From: Rugosibacter aromaticivorans
GTDB lineage: Bacteria; Pseudomonadota; Gammaproteobacteria; Burkholderiales; Rhodocyclaceae
DNA length: 64,000 nucleotides
Reading direction: 5' to 3'
NCBI RefSeq assembly: GCF_000934545.1
Contig: NZ_CP010554.1
Location: 2,170,001-2,234,000, forward strand
Below, piece by piece: positions 8,734 to 17,060 of the stretch (its first letter is position 1; each line of letters starts with the position of its first letter). The position numbers were made by a program, and so were the translations under genes. The notes under the pieces are model-generated. The model was not told where the DNA came from, made no database searches, and saw only the letters and a program-made list of their open reading frames with translations.

Positions 8734-10473
8734 TTACAGCCGCGCCATCAGCTCGGCAATTTTTTCCGGCTCATCGACTTTTAACAAGCGCGATACCTGT
8801 GGGGCCAAAAGGGCTGTATCTGCTTTCAACACTTGTTGTTTGACCTCCAGCAACTGTGCCGAATGCATGGAGAATTGACGCAACCCCATGCCGAGTAATA
8901 AACGCGTTAATTTGGGGTCGCCCGCCATTTCGCCACACACAGAAACCGGCAACCCTGCGCGTGCACCTGCATGCAAGGTTTTGAGAATGAGTTGCAGCAC
9001 GGCCGGATGAAGCGGGTCGTACAGATGAGCTACAGCCCCGTCGCTGCGATCAATGGCCAGCGTGTATTGAATCAAATCATTGGTGCCGATCGACAAAAAA
9101 TCAAGATGCCGCAAAAATGGGCCAAGTACCAACGCAGCCGCAGGAATTTCTATCATGCCGCCCACTTCAATATCAGCAGAAAATTTATGGCGCGATTCGC
9201 GCAGCTGCGCTTTGGCTTCCTCGATCAAGGCCAGTGCTTGTACAATTTCCTGTGCATGCGCCAGCATGGGAATCAACAGCCGTACCCTGCCATGTTGCGA
9301 AGCCCGCAAAATCGCGCGCAACTGGGTGAGAAAAATCTGCGGCTCGGTGAGGCAAAATCGAATAGCGCGCAAACCCAGCGCAGGGTTCGGAGAAAGATGG
9401 TCTCCCGCCCGGCTTCTCAATGCGCGCGCTTCTTTGTCGGCGCCAATATCCAAAGTGCGAATCGTGACCGGCTTACCGGCAAATGCCTTCACCACATGGC
9501 GATAAGCTTCATATTGTTCGTCTTCGTCGGGCAATTCATCACGGTTCATGAAGAGAAATTCTGAACGGAACAAACCAATACCATCGGCACCGACTTCTTT
9601 AGCCCGCTCAGCATCCTGCGGTAATTCGATATTGGCATGCAGCTCGATCAACTCGCCATCCAACGTGGCGGCACGTGCCGTCTTAAGACGCATGCGCTTG
9701 TTGCGTTCTAGCTCAATGCCTGCTTTTTTGAGCCGATATTCTTCCAGCACGCGCGCATCCGGATCAACAATCAGCATGCCGCGCGTGCCATCGAGAATCA
9801 GCAAATCATTATCCTGAATCAGCGGCCGGGCATTTTGCATGCCGACCACTGCTGGAATAGCCAGGCTGCGCGCAACAATCGCCGTATGCGAGGTTGCCCC
9901 ACCCATATCGGTGACAAACCCGCCCACCTTCAGATTTTTAAATTGCAGCGTATCCGCCGGAGAAAGATCATTAGCGACCAGAATCAGCTCGGCATCCACC
10001 ATCGCGCGGCGACTGGTAATCTTGCGCGGTTTGTTTTGCAATACCCGCAACACACGCTCCACCACTTGCGAAATATCGTGCTTGCGCTCCCTCAGGTAAG
10101 CGTCTTCAAACGCATCGAACTGCGCGATAACTTCCTGCATCTGTTGTACCAACGCCCATTCAGCATTGCAGCGGCCATCACGAATCAATGAGCGCACGCC
10201 AGCAGTCAAATCCGGGTCAGCCAGCAACATGGCATGCAAATCGATGAATGCGGATAATTCTCCGGGGCTGCCGGCATTGTTAGCCTCTTCGCGCAAGGCC
10301 TCCAGATCGCCGGCCACGACAGCTAGCGCTGCATCAAGGCGCACCAGTTCATCGGCGACATCCCGCTCACGCAGCTGATATTGCGTCACCTCCAGCACAG
10401 CGTGTGAAATCAGATGCGCATGGCCAATGGCAATGCCCCCTGATACCGCCAGACCATGCAACGTAAAGCTCAT
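8734..10473 (-). CDS. ptsI: Phosphoenolpyruvate-protein phosphotransferase (PTS enzyme I)
   Basis: Transfers phosphate from phosphoenolpyruvate to HPr. The 579 residues have the phosphohistidine site in GGATSHTAIVARS near residue 190, the PEP-binding signature EVGADGIGLFRSEFLFM, and the C-terminal motifs SIGTNDLIQYTLA and SVCGEMAGD. Length is normal for EI. The order EIIA-HPr-EI with short gaps (1 and 5 bp) indicates one operon. There is no sugar permease (EIIB/EIIC) here, so the chain is probably regulatory. Confidence 0.96.
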   Translation of the reverse strand: MSFTLHGLAVSGGIAIGHAHLISHAVLEVTQYQLRERDVADELVRLDAALAVVAGDLEALREEANNAGSPGELSAFIDLHAMLLADPDLTAGVRSLIRDGRCNAEWALVQQMQEVIAQFDAFEDAYLRERKHDISQVVERVLRVLQNKPRKITSRRAMVDAELILVANDLSPADTLQFKNLKVGGFVTDMGGATSHTAIVARSLAIPAVVGMQNARPLIQDNDLLILDGTRGMLIVDPDARVLEEYRLKKAGIELERNKRMRLKTARAATLDGELIELHANIELPQDAERAKEVGADGIGLFRSEFLFMNRDELPDEDEQYEAYRHVVKAFAGKPVTIRTLDIGADKEARALRSRAGDHLSPNPALGLRAIRFCLTEPQIFLTQLRAILRASQHGRVRLLIPMLAHAQEIVQALALIEEAKAQLRESRHKFSADIEVGGMIEIPAAALVLGPFLRHLDFLSIGTNDLIQYTLAIDRSDGAVAHLYDPLHPAVLQLILKTLHAGARAGLPVSVCGEMAGDPKLTRLLLGMGLRQFSMHSAQLLEVKQQVLKADTALLAPQVSRLLKVDEPEKIAELMARL

Positions 10474-10478
10474 GGCGT

Positions 10479-10748
10479 TTACTCGGCCTCGCCAAAACGA
10501 TCAGCAATCAACTGCAATAAGCCTTGCAGCGCGTCATCTTCTTGCTCGCCGCTGGTGGTAACCATGACTTTTGACCCCTTACCTGCGGCCAGCATCATCA
10601 CGCCCATGATGCTTTTAGCATTGATGCGGCGACCGCCCCGTTCCATCCAGACTTCGCACGGGAAACTACCTGCCATCTGAGTCAGCTTGGCAGAAGCGCG
10701 GGCATGCAAGCCCAATTTATTGACAATTTCAACTTCAGCTTGTGGCAT
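10479..10748 (-). CDS. ptsH: PTS phosphocarrier protein HPr
   Basis: An 89-residue HPr. The EI-phosphorylated histidine is in KLGLHARAS near residue 15, and the regulatory serine is in NAKSIMGVM near residue 46, the site that HPr kinase (HprK) modifies in organisms that have it. Both sites are intact. It lies between the EIIA and EI genes. A genuine hprK is not seen next to it; the HprK-related protein at 40421-41341 belongs to a different family. Confidence 0.96.
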   Translation of the reverse strand: MPQAEVEIVNKLGLHARASAKLTQMAGSFPCEVWMERGGRRINAKSIMGVMMLAAGKGSKVMVTTSGEQEDDALQGLLQLIADRFGEAE

Positions 10749-10749
10749 A

Positions 10750-11139
10750 TCAGTGGTCCACTATGTTGAGCACGCCATCACGCCCTCCCGCAACCGCACG
10801 GGTAATCAGCGTTTCCATGCCTTTGTCACGGTAAGTCAAAGCACGCAACAGCATCGGCAAGTTAACGCCTGCCAGCCCTTCGATACGCCCGGGCTCTAAC
10901 AGCTTGGTGGCGATATTTGATGGAGTGGCACCGTAAAGGTCCGTCAGAATCAGCACGCCATCGCCGCTATCTACCAGACGCAACATATCGCGCGCCAGTG
11001 GCAGAAGATCAAGCGGGTCGTCCTGCAGCGAAACCCCGAGTTGGGCGATCTGCACCGGCCGCTTGTTCAGCACATGACAGGCGCACTGAATCAAGGATTC
11101 GCCATAGGTAGTGTGGGTGATGAGGAAAAGACCGATCAT
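10750..11139 (-). CDS. PTS EIIA component, mannose/fructose family
   Basis: A 129-residue EIIA-Man-type protein. The phosphorylated histidine is in FLITHTTYGESL near residue 9, and the conserved DLYGATPSNIA follows near residue 70. Such lone EIIA-Man proteins sit beside ptsH-ptsI in many Betaproteobacteria and are taken to be signalling outputs of a PTS that transports no sugar. It is one base from ptsH. The upstream gene is apbE, then gshB and gshA. Confidence 0.93.
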   Translation of the reverse strand: MIGLFLITHTTYGESLIQCACHVLNKRPVQIAQLGVSLQDDPLDLLPLARDMLRLVDSGDGVLILTDLYGATPSNIATKLLEPGRIEGLAGVNLPMLLRALTYRDKGMETLITRAVAGGRDGVLNIVDH

Positions 11140-11159
11140 GGCCTCATTCTAGCAGTCTG

Positions 11160-12248
11160 TCACTGTGGATTGGCGTGCGCAGCCGTTGGCTCAGATGTGG
11201 GCCCGGGCGCCTCCATCTTGAGGCGCGCGCGCATCGCGGGCGTGGCACTCACCGACCCATCAGCGCCGACTTTTAGCGCGGTGGCTACGCCAAGTTTTTG
11301 TGCCTGACGCAACCAATCCTTACCAGCGATGAACAGCGGTTTGGACAGCGCGTCCGAACGCATGCCCGCCGCCGCGTCCGGTGCAATCAATACCGTCACA
11401 GCCTGTGTACCATCCGCCGGGCGGCCTGTGCGCGGATCAAGCAAATGACAATACCGTCGGCCTCCCACTTCGAAATAACGGTGATAGTCGCCCGAAGTGC
11501 CAATCGCCTCGCCATCCCGCAATTCAAGACTGGCGAGCACTCCGCCGCCCACTTGCGCGGGACGCGGATGCTGGATGCCGACACGCCAGGGCGTGCCGTT
11601 TTTTGTGCCCAGCGCCATGACATTGCCACCAATGTTGATCAGCGCATCGTGGATGCCGGCCTGACGCAGGATAACCGCCGCACGGTCAAGCGCCACGCCT
11701 TTCAGATAGCCGCCGAAATCAAGCGCCACGGCGGTGTTGCGGCTGGTGACACGCTGCCCGTCCACATGCAAATCGGCGATGGACGGCCGCTGCATCAGCA
11801 GTGTCTTGACGGCCGAGTCATCCGGCAGATGCGGCACGATCTCATCGGTTTGAAAACCCCACAGGGCAATCAGGCGACCAATGCCGGGGTCAAACAGATA
11901 ATCGCTGGCCGCCGCAATGGCCTGGGTTTCACGAATGAATGCGGCAAGTTCGGGCGACACATCATGGTATTGGCCGGCAGCGATCGCCGCATTCAGCGCT
12001 GAAAGTTCGGACGGTTGCCAGGCATGGTAGGTACGATGCAGACGGTCAAATTCCGCCAGCACCCGATTACCCGCCGCGCGGGCCTGTGCTTCGGGCACAC
12101 CGGCGATCAACAATTCAACACGGGTACCGAAAACAAAGGACTCCTGCCGCCACGGTGCGGCCGGCCCGCAGCCCGCAAGGAGCACCGCAGTACAAATCGC
12201 AGCGCACACCGCACAACGAGCGAACAACCGTATCAGGTGCGTGCGCAC
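11160..12248 (-). CDS. apbE: FAD:protein FMN transferase (ApbE family lipoprotein)
   Basis: Attaches FMN covalently to threonine in target flavoproteins such as Rnf/Nqr subunits or flavocytochromes. The 362 residues begin with a lipoprotein signal ending LLAGC (Cys27), so the protein is membrane-anchored and periplasmic. Flavin-site motifs seen are ALDFGGYLKG, LINIGGNVMALG, HLLDPRTGRP and the metal-binding MRSDALSKPLF. The GTG start overlaps the gshB 3' end by 16 bp. The C-terminal run KVGADGSV is encoded by a DR1 copy. No Rnf, Nqr or other target is in the window. Confidence 0.93.
   Translation of the reverse strand: MRTHLIRLFARCAVCAAICTAVLLAGCGPAAPWRQESFVFGTRVELLIAGVPEAQARAAGNRVLAEFDRLHRTYHAWQPSELSALNAAIAAGQYHDVSPELAAFIRETQAIAAASDYLFDPGIGRLIALWGFQTDEIVPHLPDDSAVKTLLMQRPSIADLHVDGQRVTSRNTAVALDFGGYLKGVALDRAAVILRQAGIHDALINIGGNVMALGTKNGTPWRVGIQHPRPAQVGGGVLASLELRDGEAIGTSGDYHRYFEVGGRRYCHLLDPRTGRPADGTQAVTVLIAPDAAAGMRSDALSKPLFIAGKDWLRQAQKLGVATALKVGADGSVSATPAMRARLKMEAPGPTSEPTAAHANPQ
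11251..11277 (+). repeat. DR1 dispersed repeat inside apbE
   Basis: ACCGACCCATCAGCGCCGAC followed by TTTTA on the plus strand. Read by the minus-strand apbE gene it gives KVGADGS in a poorly conserved C-terminal region, with no obvious length change. Confidence 0.7.
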
Positions 12249-13180
12249 TCCCGCTCCAGCGCGTCAAGCAGCATGCCCGCCACATCGAATCCGGTTTGTT
12301 GCGCGATTTCGACAAAGCAGGTGGGACTGGTGACATTCACCTCGGTCAGGTTGTCGCCAATCACATCGAGCCCGACGATCAAGAGCCCGCGCGCCCATAA
12401 AGTCGGCGCTAGCGACACGGCGATTTCACGGTCGCGCGCGCTCAACGGCCGCGCCACGCCCGTGCCACCAGCGGCCAGATTGCCACGCGATTCGCCCGCC
12501 TTGGGAATGCGCGCCAGGCAATACGGCACAGGCTCGCCAGCAATCAGCAGAATGCGTTTATCGCCTTCGCGAATAGTGGGCAGATAGCGCTGCGCCATGA
12601 TGCTGCGCGCGCCAAACTGGGTGAGTATTTCAACAATCACGTTGCGGTTGGGATCCGCCCGCCGCACATGAAAAATACTGCTGCCGCCCATGCCGTCGAG
12701 CGGCTTGAGTATCGCCTCGCCGAGTTCGTCAATGAAGGCATGAATATCAGCCGGATCACGCGCGATAAGCGTCGTCGGCGCAAATTCGGCGAACTCGGTA
12801 ATGGCGACTTTTTCGGAATGATCGCGAATCGCGCGCGGGCGATTGAAGATGCGCGCACCCTCGGCCTCGGCCCGCTCCAGCAGCCAGGTGGCGGCGATAT
12901 ATTCAAAATCGAAGGGCGGGTCCTGACGCATCAATACCGCAGCAAAGGCGGTCAGTGGCAGGCAGCTCTGTTCGATCGCCGAGAACCATTGCGCCTCATC
13001 ATCCGTCGGCATGATTCTCACCGCATGCGCCACTGTTCTGCCATCGCGCCAATGCAGCACTTCACGCTGTATGGTCCACACCTCATGGCCTCGCTTTGCC
13101 GCCGCGCGCATCATCGCAATGCTGGAATCTTTATAGGTTTTCAGGCCAGCCAGCGGGTCAACAATGAAGGCGATCTTCAT
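12233..13180 (-). CDS. gshB: Glutathione synthetase
   Basis: Joins gamma-glutamylcysteine and glycine using ATP. The chosen start (MKIAFIVDPLAGLKTYKDSS) gives 315 residues, the usual GshB length, and overlaps the gshA stop by 4 bp; an upstream in-frame extension is discarded. ATP-grasp motifs are ILKPLDGMGGSSIF, then NLAAGGTGVARPL, and the C-terminal signature GLDVIGDNLTEVNVTSPTC. A DR1 copy encodes IAVSLAPTL at about residues 252-260 without changing the spacing expected between flanking motifs. Confidence 0.96.
   Translation of the reverse strand: MKIAFIVDPLAGLKTYKDSSIAMMRAAAKRGHEVWTIQREVLHWRDGRTVAHAVRIMPTDDEAQWFSAIEQSCLPLTAFAAVLMRQDPPFDFEYIAATWLLERAEAEGARIFNRPRAIRDHSEKVAITEFAEFAPTTLIARDPADIHAFIDELGEAILKPLDGMGGSSIFHVRRADPNRNVIVEILTQFGARSIMAQRYLPTIREGDKRILLIAGEPVPYCLARIPKAGESRGNLAAGGTGVARPLSARDREIAVSLAPTLWARGLLIVGLDVIGDNLTEVNVTSPTCFVEIAQQTGFDVAGMLLDALERECART
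12398..12425 (-). repeat. DR1 dispersed repeat inside gshB
   Basis: Minus strand reads GCCGTGTCGCTAGCGCCGAC then TTTA. It is translated as AVSLAPTL in the gshB frame, just before the conserved GLDVIGD block. Confidence 0.75.
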
Positions 13181-14472
13181 GCTGCCTCCACCGGTGCGGC
13201 ACGTTCGAGTTCGATCGACGCGGCCAGCAACGCCAGCCGCGCCACCACGCCGTAGGCATAAAACCGGTTGGCTGGCGCATCGGATTCCATACGCGCATCG
13301 GGTAATGAACACGCTGTGGCAAACGCCAGTGGTTTGAAATGCATGCCTGGCGCATTGAGATTTTCGTCGGTGCCGCGTGACGCATTGACGCGATAAAAAC
13401 CGCCGACGACATAGCGATCAATCATGTACACCACGGGTTCCGCCGTGCCTTCGTCAACCCGCTCAACCGTAGGCACCCCTTCCTGAATAATCACATCCGT
13501 AACTTGCAGACCTTCTTTGACCACCGCCATCTTGTTGCGCTGTTTACGGTTAAGCTGTCTGACTTCGCTGGCATCCTTTACCGTCATGATGCCCATGCCA
13601 TAGGTGCCGGCATCGGCCTTGACAATCACAAAGGGTTCATCGGCAATGCCATATTCCTTGTATTTGACCCGCATGCGACCAAGCAGCTTATCAACATTAC
13701 TGGCCAGGCACTCTTCGCCCACACGTTCATGAAAATTAATTTCGCCACACACTTCAAAACCCGGATCAATCAACCAAGGGTCGATGCCTAATTCGCTCGC
13801 GAAAGATTGCGCGACATCACGATAGGCTGCAAAGTGTGCTGATTTTCTTCGCACGTGCCAGCCTGCCCACAGTGGCGGAATGACAAACTGCTCGTTCAGG
13901 TTAAGCAGAATTTCCGGCACACCAGCCGAAAGATCATTGTTCAACAACACCGCGCACGGATCAAACCCTTCCAGCCCCAAACGACGGCCATCACTCCCGA
14001 TACGCTTCAACGGCTCCAGCACGAGGCGCTGTCCATCGGGCAGATCCAGCGGCGTCGGCGCAATTATTTCTGGCAGCAATGAGCCGATGCGCACATTCAG
14101 CCCGGCATGTTGCAGAATGTTTGCCAGACGCGTCACATTCATTAGATAGAACTGATTGCGTGTGTGATTCTCGGGAATCAGCAGCAGATTTCTGGCCTCA
14201 GGACAGATTTTCTCAACCGCCGCCATGGCGGCTTGCACGCATAAAGGCAGAAAATCCGCATTGAGATTATTGAAACCACCGGGAAACAGATTGGTATCCA
14301 CCGGCGCCAGCTTGTAGCCCGCATTACGCAAGTCGACCGAGGCATAAAACGGTGGCGTGTGATCCAGCCATTGCGTGCGCAACCAACGCTCAACCGTTGT
14401 TTCGTTATCCAGAAAGCGGCGCTCAAGATCAAGCAGCGGCCCCGTCAGGGCTGTAGTGAGATGCGGAACCAT
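13177..14472 (-). CDS. gshA: Glutamate-cysteine ligase, Thiobacillus-type family
   Basis: First step of glutathione synthesis. The 431 residues match the separate GshA family found in Betaproteobacteria and acidithiobacilli, not the E. coli type. Recognisable stretches are FYASVDLRNAGYKLAPVDTN near residue 40, NLFPGGFNNLN, LLLIPENHTRN, VIVKADAGTYGMGIMTVKDA and IDRYVVGGFYRVN. It heads gshA-gshB-apbE-EIIA-ptsH-ptsI. Coupling to gshB by a 4-bp overlap supports the pathway call. Confidence 0.93.
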   Translation of the reverse strand: MVPHLTTALTGPLLDLERRFLDNETTVERWLRTQWLDHTPPFYASVDLRNAGYKLAPVDTNLFPGGFNNLNADFLPLCVQAAMAAVEKICPEARNLLLIPENHTRNQFYLMNVTRLANILQHAGLNVRIGSLLPEIIAPTPLDLPDGQRLVLEPLKRIGSDGRRLGLEGFDPCAVLLNNDLSAGVPEILLNLNEQFVIPPLWAGWHVRRKSAHFAAYRDVAQSFASELGIDPWLIDPGFEVCGEINFHERVGEECLASNVDKLLGRMRVKYKEYGIADEPFVIVKADAGTYGMGIMTVKDASEVRQLNRKQRNKMAVVKEGLQVTDVIIQEGVPTVERVDEGTAEPVVYMIDRYVVGGFYRVNASRGTDENLNAPGMHFKPLAFATACSLPDARMESDAPANRFYAYGVVARLALLAASIELERAAPVEAA

Positions 14473-14588
14473 AATTATTTCCTTTGATCGCTGCGGGTCA
14501 TAAATTTTTTTCCCGCAGACTTTTTCATATTTTATGTTGTGCGATGTTACACGAGTCGATTGGCTGCCAATTCGTTTGCAAATTCGGC

Positions 14589-15770
14589 TTAAAACTCAGC
14601 AGCGAACTCAGCAAAGTCTTCAGGCAACAAGGCATGTTCCAGACTGCGTTGCGAGAAAATAAAGCGCCCGTCGCAAACAAAACCCAGCTCGTGCCAATCC
14701 ACTGCATTCAACCAGTCGGCCAGCTGTTGGCATTGCTGTACGGTCAGGTCGGATCGATGCGGAAATAAAGCCAGCACGGCGCCATCGTAGTTAGTGCAAG
14801 GGTGCAAAAAAAATGGCTGCGCGTTGCGTGTGCGGCCATTCACATAAATACGCGGCGCAGCGGAAACGTAGTGCCGACGCCCCCACTGCCACCAGTTCAC
14901 TTCGGTGAACGTCGTCACGCGTCGTTGCAACAAGCGCGCCTTAAAGGATTCAAGATAATCCATAGGCGCTGCCCCGCAATCTGCACCCGGAAAAATCATG
15001 CGTCGCGTCTCGCCGGTTTGTGCCGTTTTTGAGCACACAAAATCCACATTGCCGAGTTCAGCATGCGTAAAAATTTCATCCGCACCCGAGACGGCGCCCA
15101 CTTTGACAAAAAACACGCGCTTGAGCGGCACGGAATAAATTGCGCGAGTGAACATTAATTGCCCGTTCGCCAGCACCATGCGGCGGCCGTCGTGCAGACG
15201 GTGGCTCATGTCACCTTTTTCAAAACGCCAAATAGCGCAATTGGGCGCGGCACCAGAAAAAATTCGTGCATCGCCCAAATCTTCAAAATGAGTAATCGTG
15301 CCCTGCTCGAACAGCCAGGCGTTCAGCCGCGCGGCGCCCGTGGCTTTCAAAAAATCGCGCGGCGTGATGAAAATGATCTCGCCGCCTGTCGCGAGATGGC
15401 GCACGGATTTTTCGATGAAATGCAGATACAGATTGGCATGGCCGTCCAGCAGCCGCGAATGCAAATAGCGGCGTGTTGTCGGCGTGATGTTGCGCGCGGT
15501 GACATACGGCGGATTGCCAATGATCGTATTGAACTGCTCGTGCTCCGGATAGGCAAAAAAATCGCTATTGAGCGCGTCTGGCGGACAGTGTACCGCATCA
15601 AGTTCAATCGCCACACAACCAGGAAGACGCGCAGAAAATGCGCCGTCGCCACAGGCGGGTTCGAGCACGCGACCCGCGTTCTTGCGCAGGGACAGCATGC
15701 GCTCTACCAACGAGGATGGCGTGAATACCTGGCCGAATGTGGTGATATCGCGGGATGGTGGTGTATTCAT
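14589..15770 (-). CDS. N6-adenine-type DNA methyltransferase, no restriction partner nearby
   Basis: Predicted SAM-dependent methyltransferase of the TaqI/Eco57I-like gamma class. Motif X/I region is FGQVFTPSSLVERML then VLEPACGDGAF; the catalytic motif IV is IGNPPYVTAR near residue 80, the hallmark of amino-group methylation of adenine. I start at MNTPPSRDITTFG (393 residues); the longer frame runs into a DR1 copy and is probably not translated. No restriction endonuclease is adjacent (gshA on one side, DUF2782 on the other). It may be an orphan methylase or act on RNA or protein glutamine, which also use NPPY. Confidence 0.75.
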   Translation of the reverse strand: MNTPPSRDITTFGQVFTPSSLVERMLSLRKNAGRVLEPACGDGAFSARLPGCVAIELDAVHCPPDALNSDFFAYPEHEQFNTIIGNPPYVTARNITPTTRRYLHSRLLDGHANLYLHFIEKSVRHLATGGEIIFITPRDFLKATGAARLNAWLFEQGTITHFEDLGDARIFSGAAPNCAIWRFEKGDMSHRLHDGRRMVLANGQLMFTRAIYSVPLKRVFFVKVGAVSGADEIFTHAELGNVDFVCSKTAQTGETRRMIFPGADCGAAPMDYLESFKARLLQRRVTTFTEVNWWQWGRRHYVSAAPRIYVNGRTRNAQPFFLHPCTNYDGAVLALFPHRSDLTVQQCQQLADWLNAVDWHELGFVCDGRFIFSQRSLEHALLPEDFAEFAAEF

Positions 15771-15833
15771 CGCCGTATCACCATCCGCTACGGCGAGGAG
15801 AGCGTTTTTTGCTCGACCGCCTTGTAGCGCAGT

Positions 15834-15860
15834 GGCTTCATCAGCGCCGACTTTTGCGCC
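15834..15860 (+). repeat. DR1 dispersed repeat upstream of the DNA methyltransferase
   Basis: TTCATCAGCGCCGACTTTTG on the plus strand. A second partial match, GCCGTATCACCATCCG, lies at about 15772-15787 across the methyltransferase start. The DUF2782/methyltransferase gap of 170 bp holds nothing else recognisable. Confidence 0.7.
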
Positions 15861-15940
15861 AGCGCTCTGCTTGCTCTGCACTACCTTCGGGTCGCCTGCG
15901 GGAATTTTTTGCAAAGTAGCCTGGCTTCAGAACCTAAAGA

Positions 15941-16276
15941 TCAGAACGTACCGATCACCCACATGGGCACGCTTAAGCGCGTGCCACCGATCGCATCGTC
16001 GCGCACCCAACTGCCATCGCCACGATTATCTATCAGGTAATACGGCACGCCGTGCGGGGGCGTCACCTTCACCATGTACAGCTTGCCGTGAACTCGATAT
16101 TCCTCAACCTTGTCTTCGCCGCGGCGGCTGATGGTAACCTGCGGTTCGAGTGACTCATCCACGACACCGGCCGGTGGTGGCGGCGGTTCAGGCAGCGGCT
16201 CTAGCTTAGGTGGCGGGCCTTGCGCCGCTACAGTCAGCGCAAACAATGAACAGAGTACAAATAAATAACGGCGCAT
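15941..16276 (-). CDS. DUF2782-type periplasmic protein
   Basis: A 111-residue protein with a signal peptide (MRRYLFVLCSLFALTVAAQG), a proline-rich linker (LPEPPPPPAG) and a small conserved C-terminal domain with EPQVTISRRGEDKVEEYR and YLIDNRGDGSW. This matches the DUF2782 family often found next to polA in Betaproteobacteria. The function is unknown. It is transcribed in the same direction as the LOG-family gene 41 bp upstream. Confidence 0.8.
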   Translation of the reverse strand: MRRYLFVLCSLFALTVAAQGPPPKLEPLPEPPPPPAGVVDESLEPQVTISRRGEDKVEEYRVHGKLYMVKVTPPHGVPYYLIDNRGDGSWVRDDAIGGTRLSVPMWVIGTF

Positions 16277-16317
16277 GGGGTTTCCTTAAAGGGTGCAGTG
16301 CAGTGAGTTGCAGTTTA

Positions 16318-17049
16318 TCAAAGGTTGAGCAAAAGCTCGTGCTCTTCGGGCAGATGGGCAAATCCACGCGCCTCATAGTGATCGAAAATCGCATCGAGTA
16401 TGCGTTGCGGATCATCAATCACTTGAATTAAATTCATATCCTCGGCATGAATCATGCCATCGGCCACCAGCCGAGTACGCATCCAGTCAAGCAGGCCAGC
16501 CCAGAATTCACTGCCCACAAGAATGATCGGAATGCGGGGGCTCTTTCCCGTCTGAATCAGCGTGAGCGCTTCGAGCAATTCGTCCAGCGTGCCAAAGCCG
16601 CCAGGCATCACCACATAGGCGGCCGCCACTTTGACGAACATGTATTTACGCGCGAAAAAATGGCGAAAGCTTTGTGAAATATCTTGATAGTGATTCGGCT
16701 TTTGCTCGTGCGGCAACTGAATATTGAGGCCGACGGACAAACTCTTGCCCGCAAACGCACCCTTGTTGGCCGCCTCCATCACGCCGGGGCCACCACCCGA
16801 GATGACAGAAAAACCGGCATCCGAGAGCATGCGCGCAATTTTTTCGGTCAAACGATAGACTTCGGAATCCGGCGCGAGACGCGCACTGCCGAAGATCGAC
16901 ACCGCTGGCCGCACCGTCGCCAAACGCTCGGTCGCCTCGACAAACTCTGCCATAATGCCGAACACCCGCCAAGCCTCGCGCGAATCGCTTGTGGCCTGCG
17001 CTACGGGGGTCAGTTCAAAGCCTTCCGGCAACTTGTTTTTTGCGCTCAC
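16318..17049 (-). CDS. LOG-family Rossmann protein (TIGR00730 type)
   Basis: A 243-residue protein of the lysine-decarboxylase-like/LOG family. It carries the family's two signatures, SGGGPGVMEAANKGA and PGGFGTLDELLEAL, which form the nucleotide-binding active site. Characterised members are cytokinin riboside 5'-monophosphate phosphoribohydrolases or nucleotide 5'-monophosphate nucleosidases such as PpnN; the true substrate here is not known. The GTG start leaves only 11 bp to the divergent polA start. Confidence 0.88.
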   Translation of the reverse strand: MSAKNKLPEGFELTPVAQATSDSREAWRVFGIMAEFVEATERLATVRPAVSIFGSARLAPDSEVYRLTEKIARMLSDAGFSVISGGGPGVMEAANKGAFAGKSLSVGLNIQLPHEQKPNHYQDISQSFRHFFARKYMFVKVAAAYVVMPGGFGTLDELLEALTLIQTGKSPRIPIILVGSEFWAGLLDWMRTRLVADGMIHAEDMNLIQVIDDPQRILDAIFDHYEARGFAHLPEEHELLLNL

Positions 17050-17060
17050 TTTTATTCTCC

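Noticed and set aside
9585..9602. DR1-like CACCGACTTCTTT in ptsI
   Set aside because: It encodes the invariant EVGADGIGLFRSEF of enzyme I; the similarity is coincidental.
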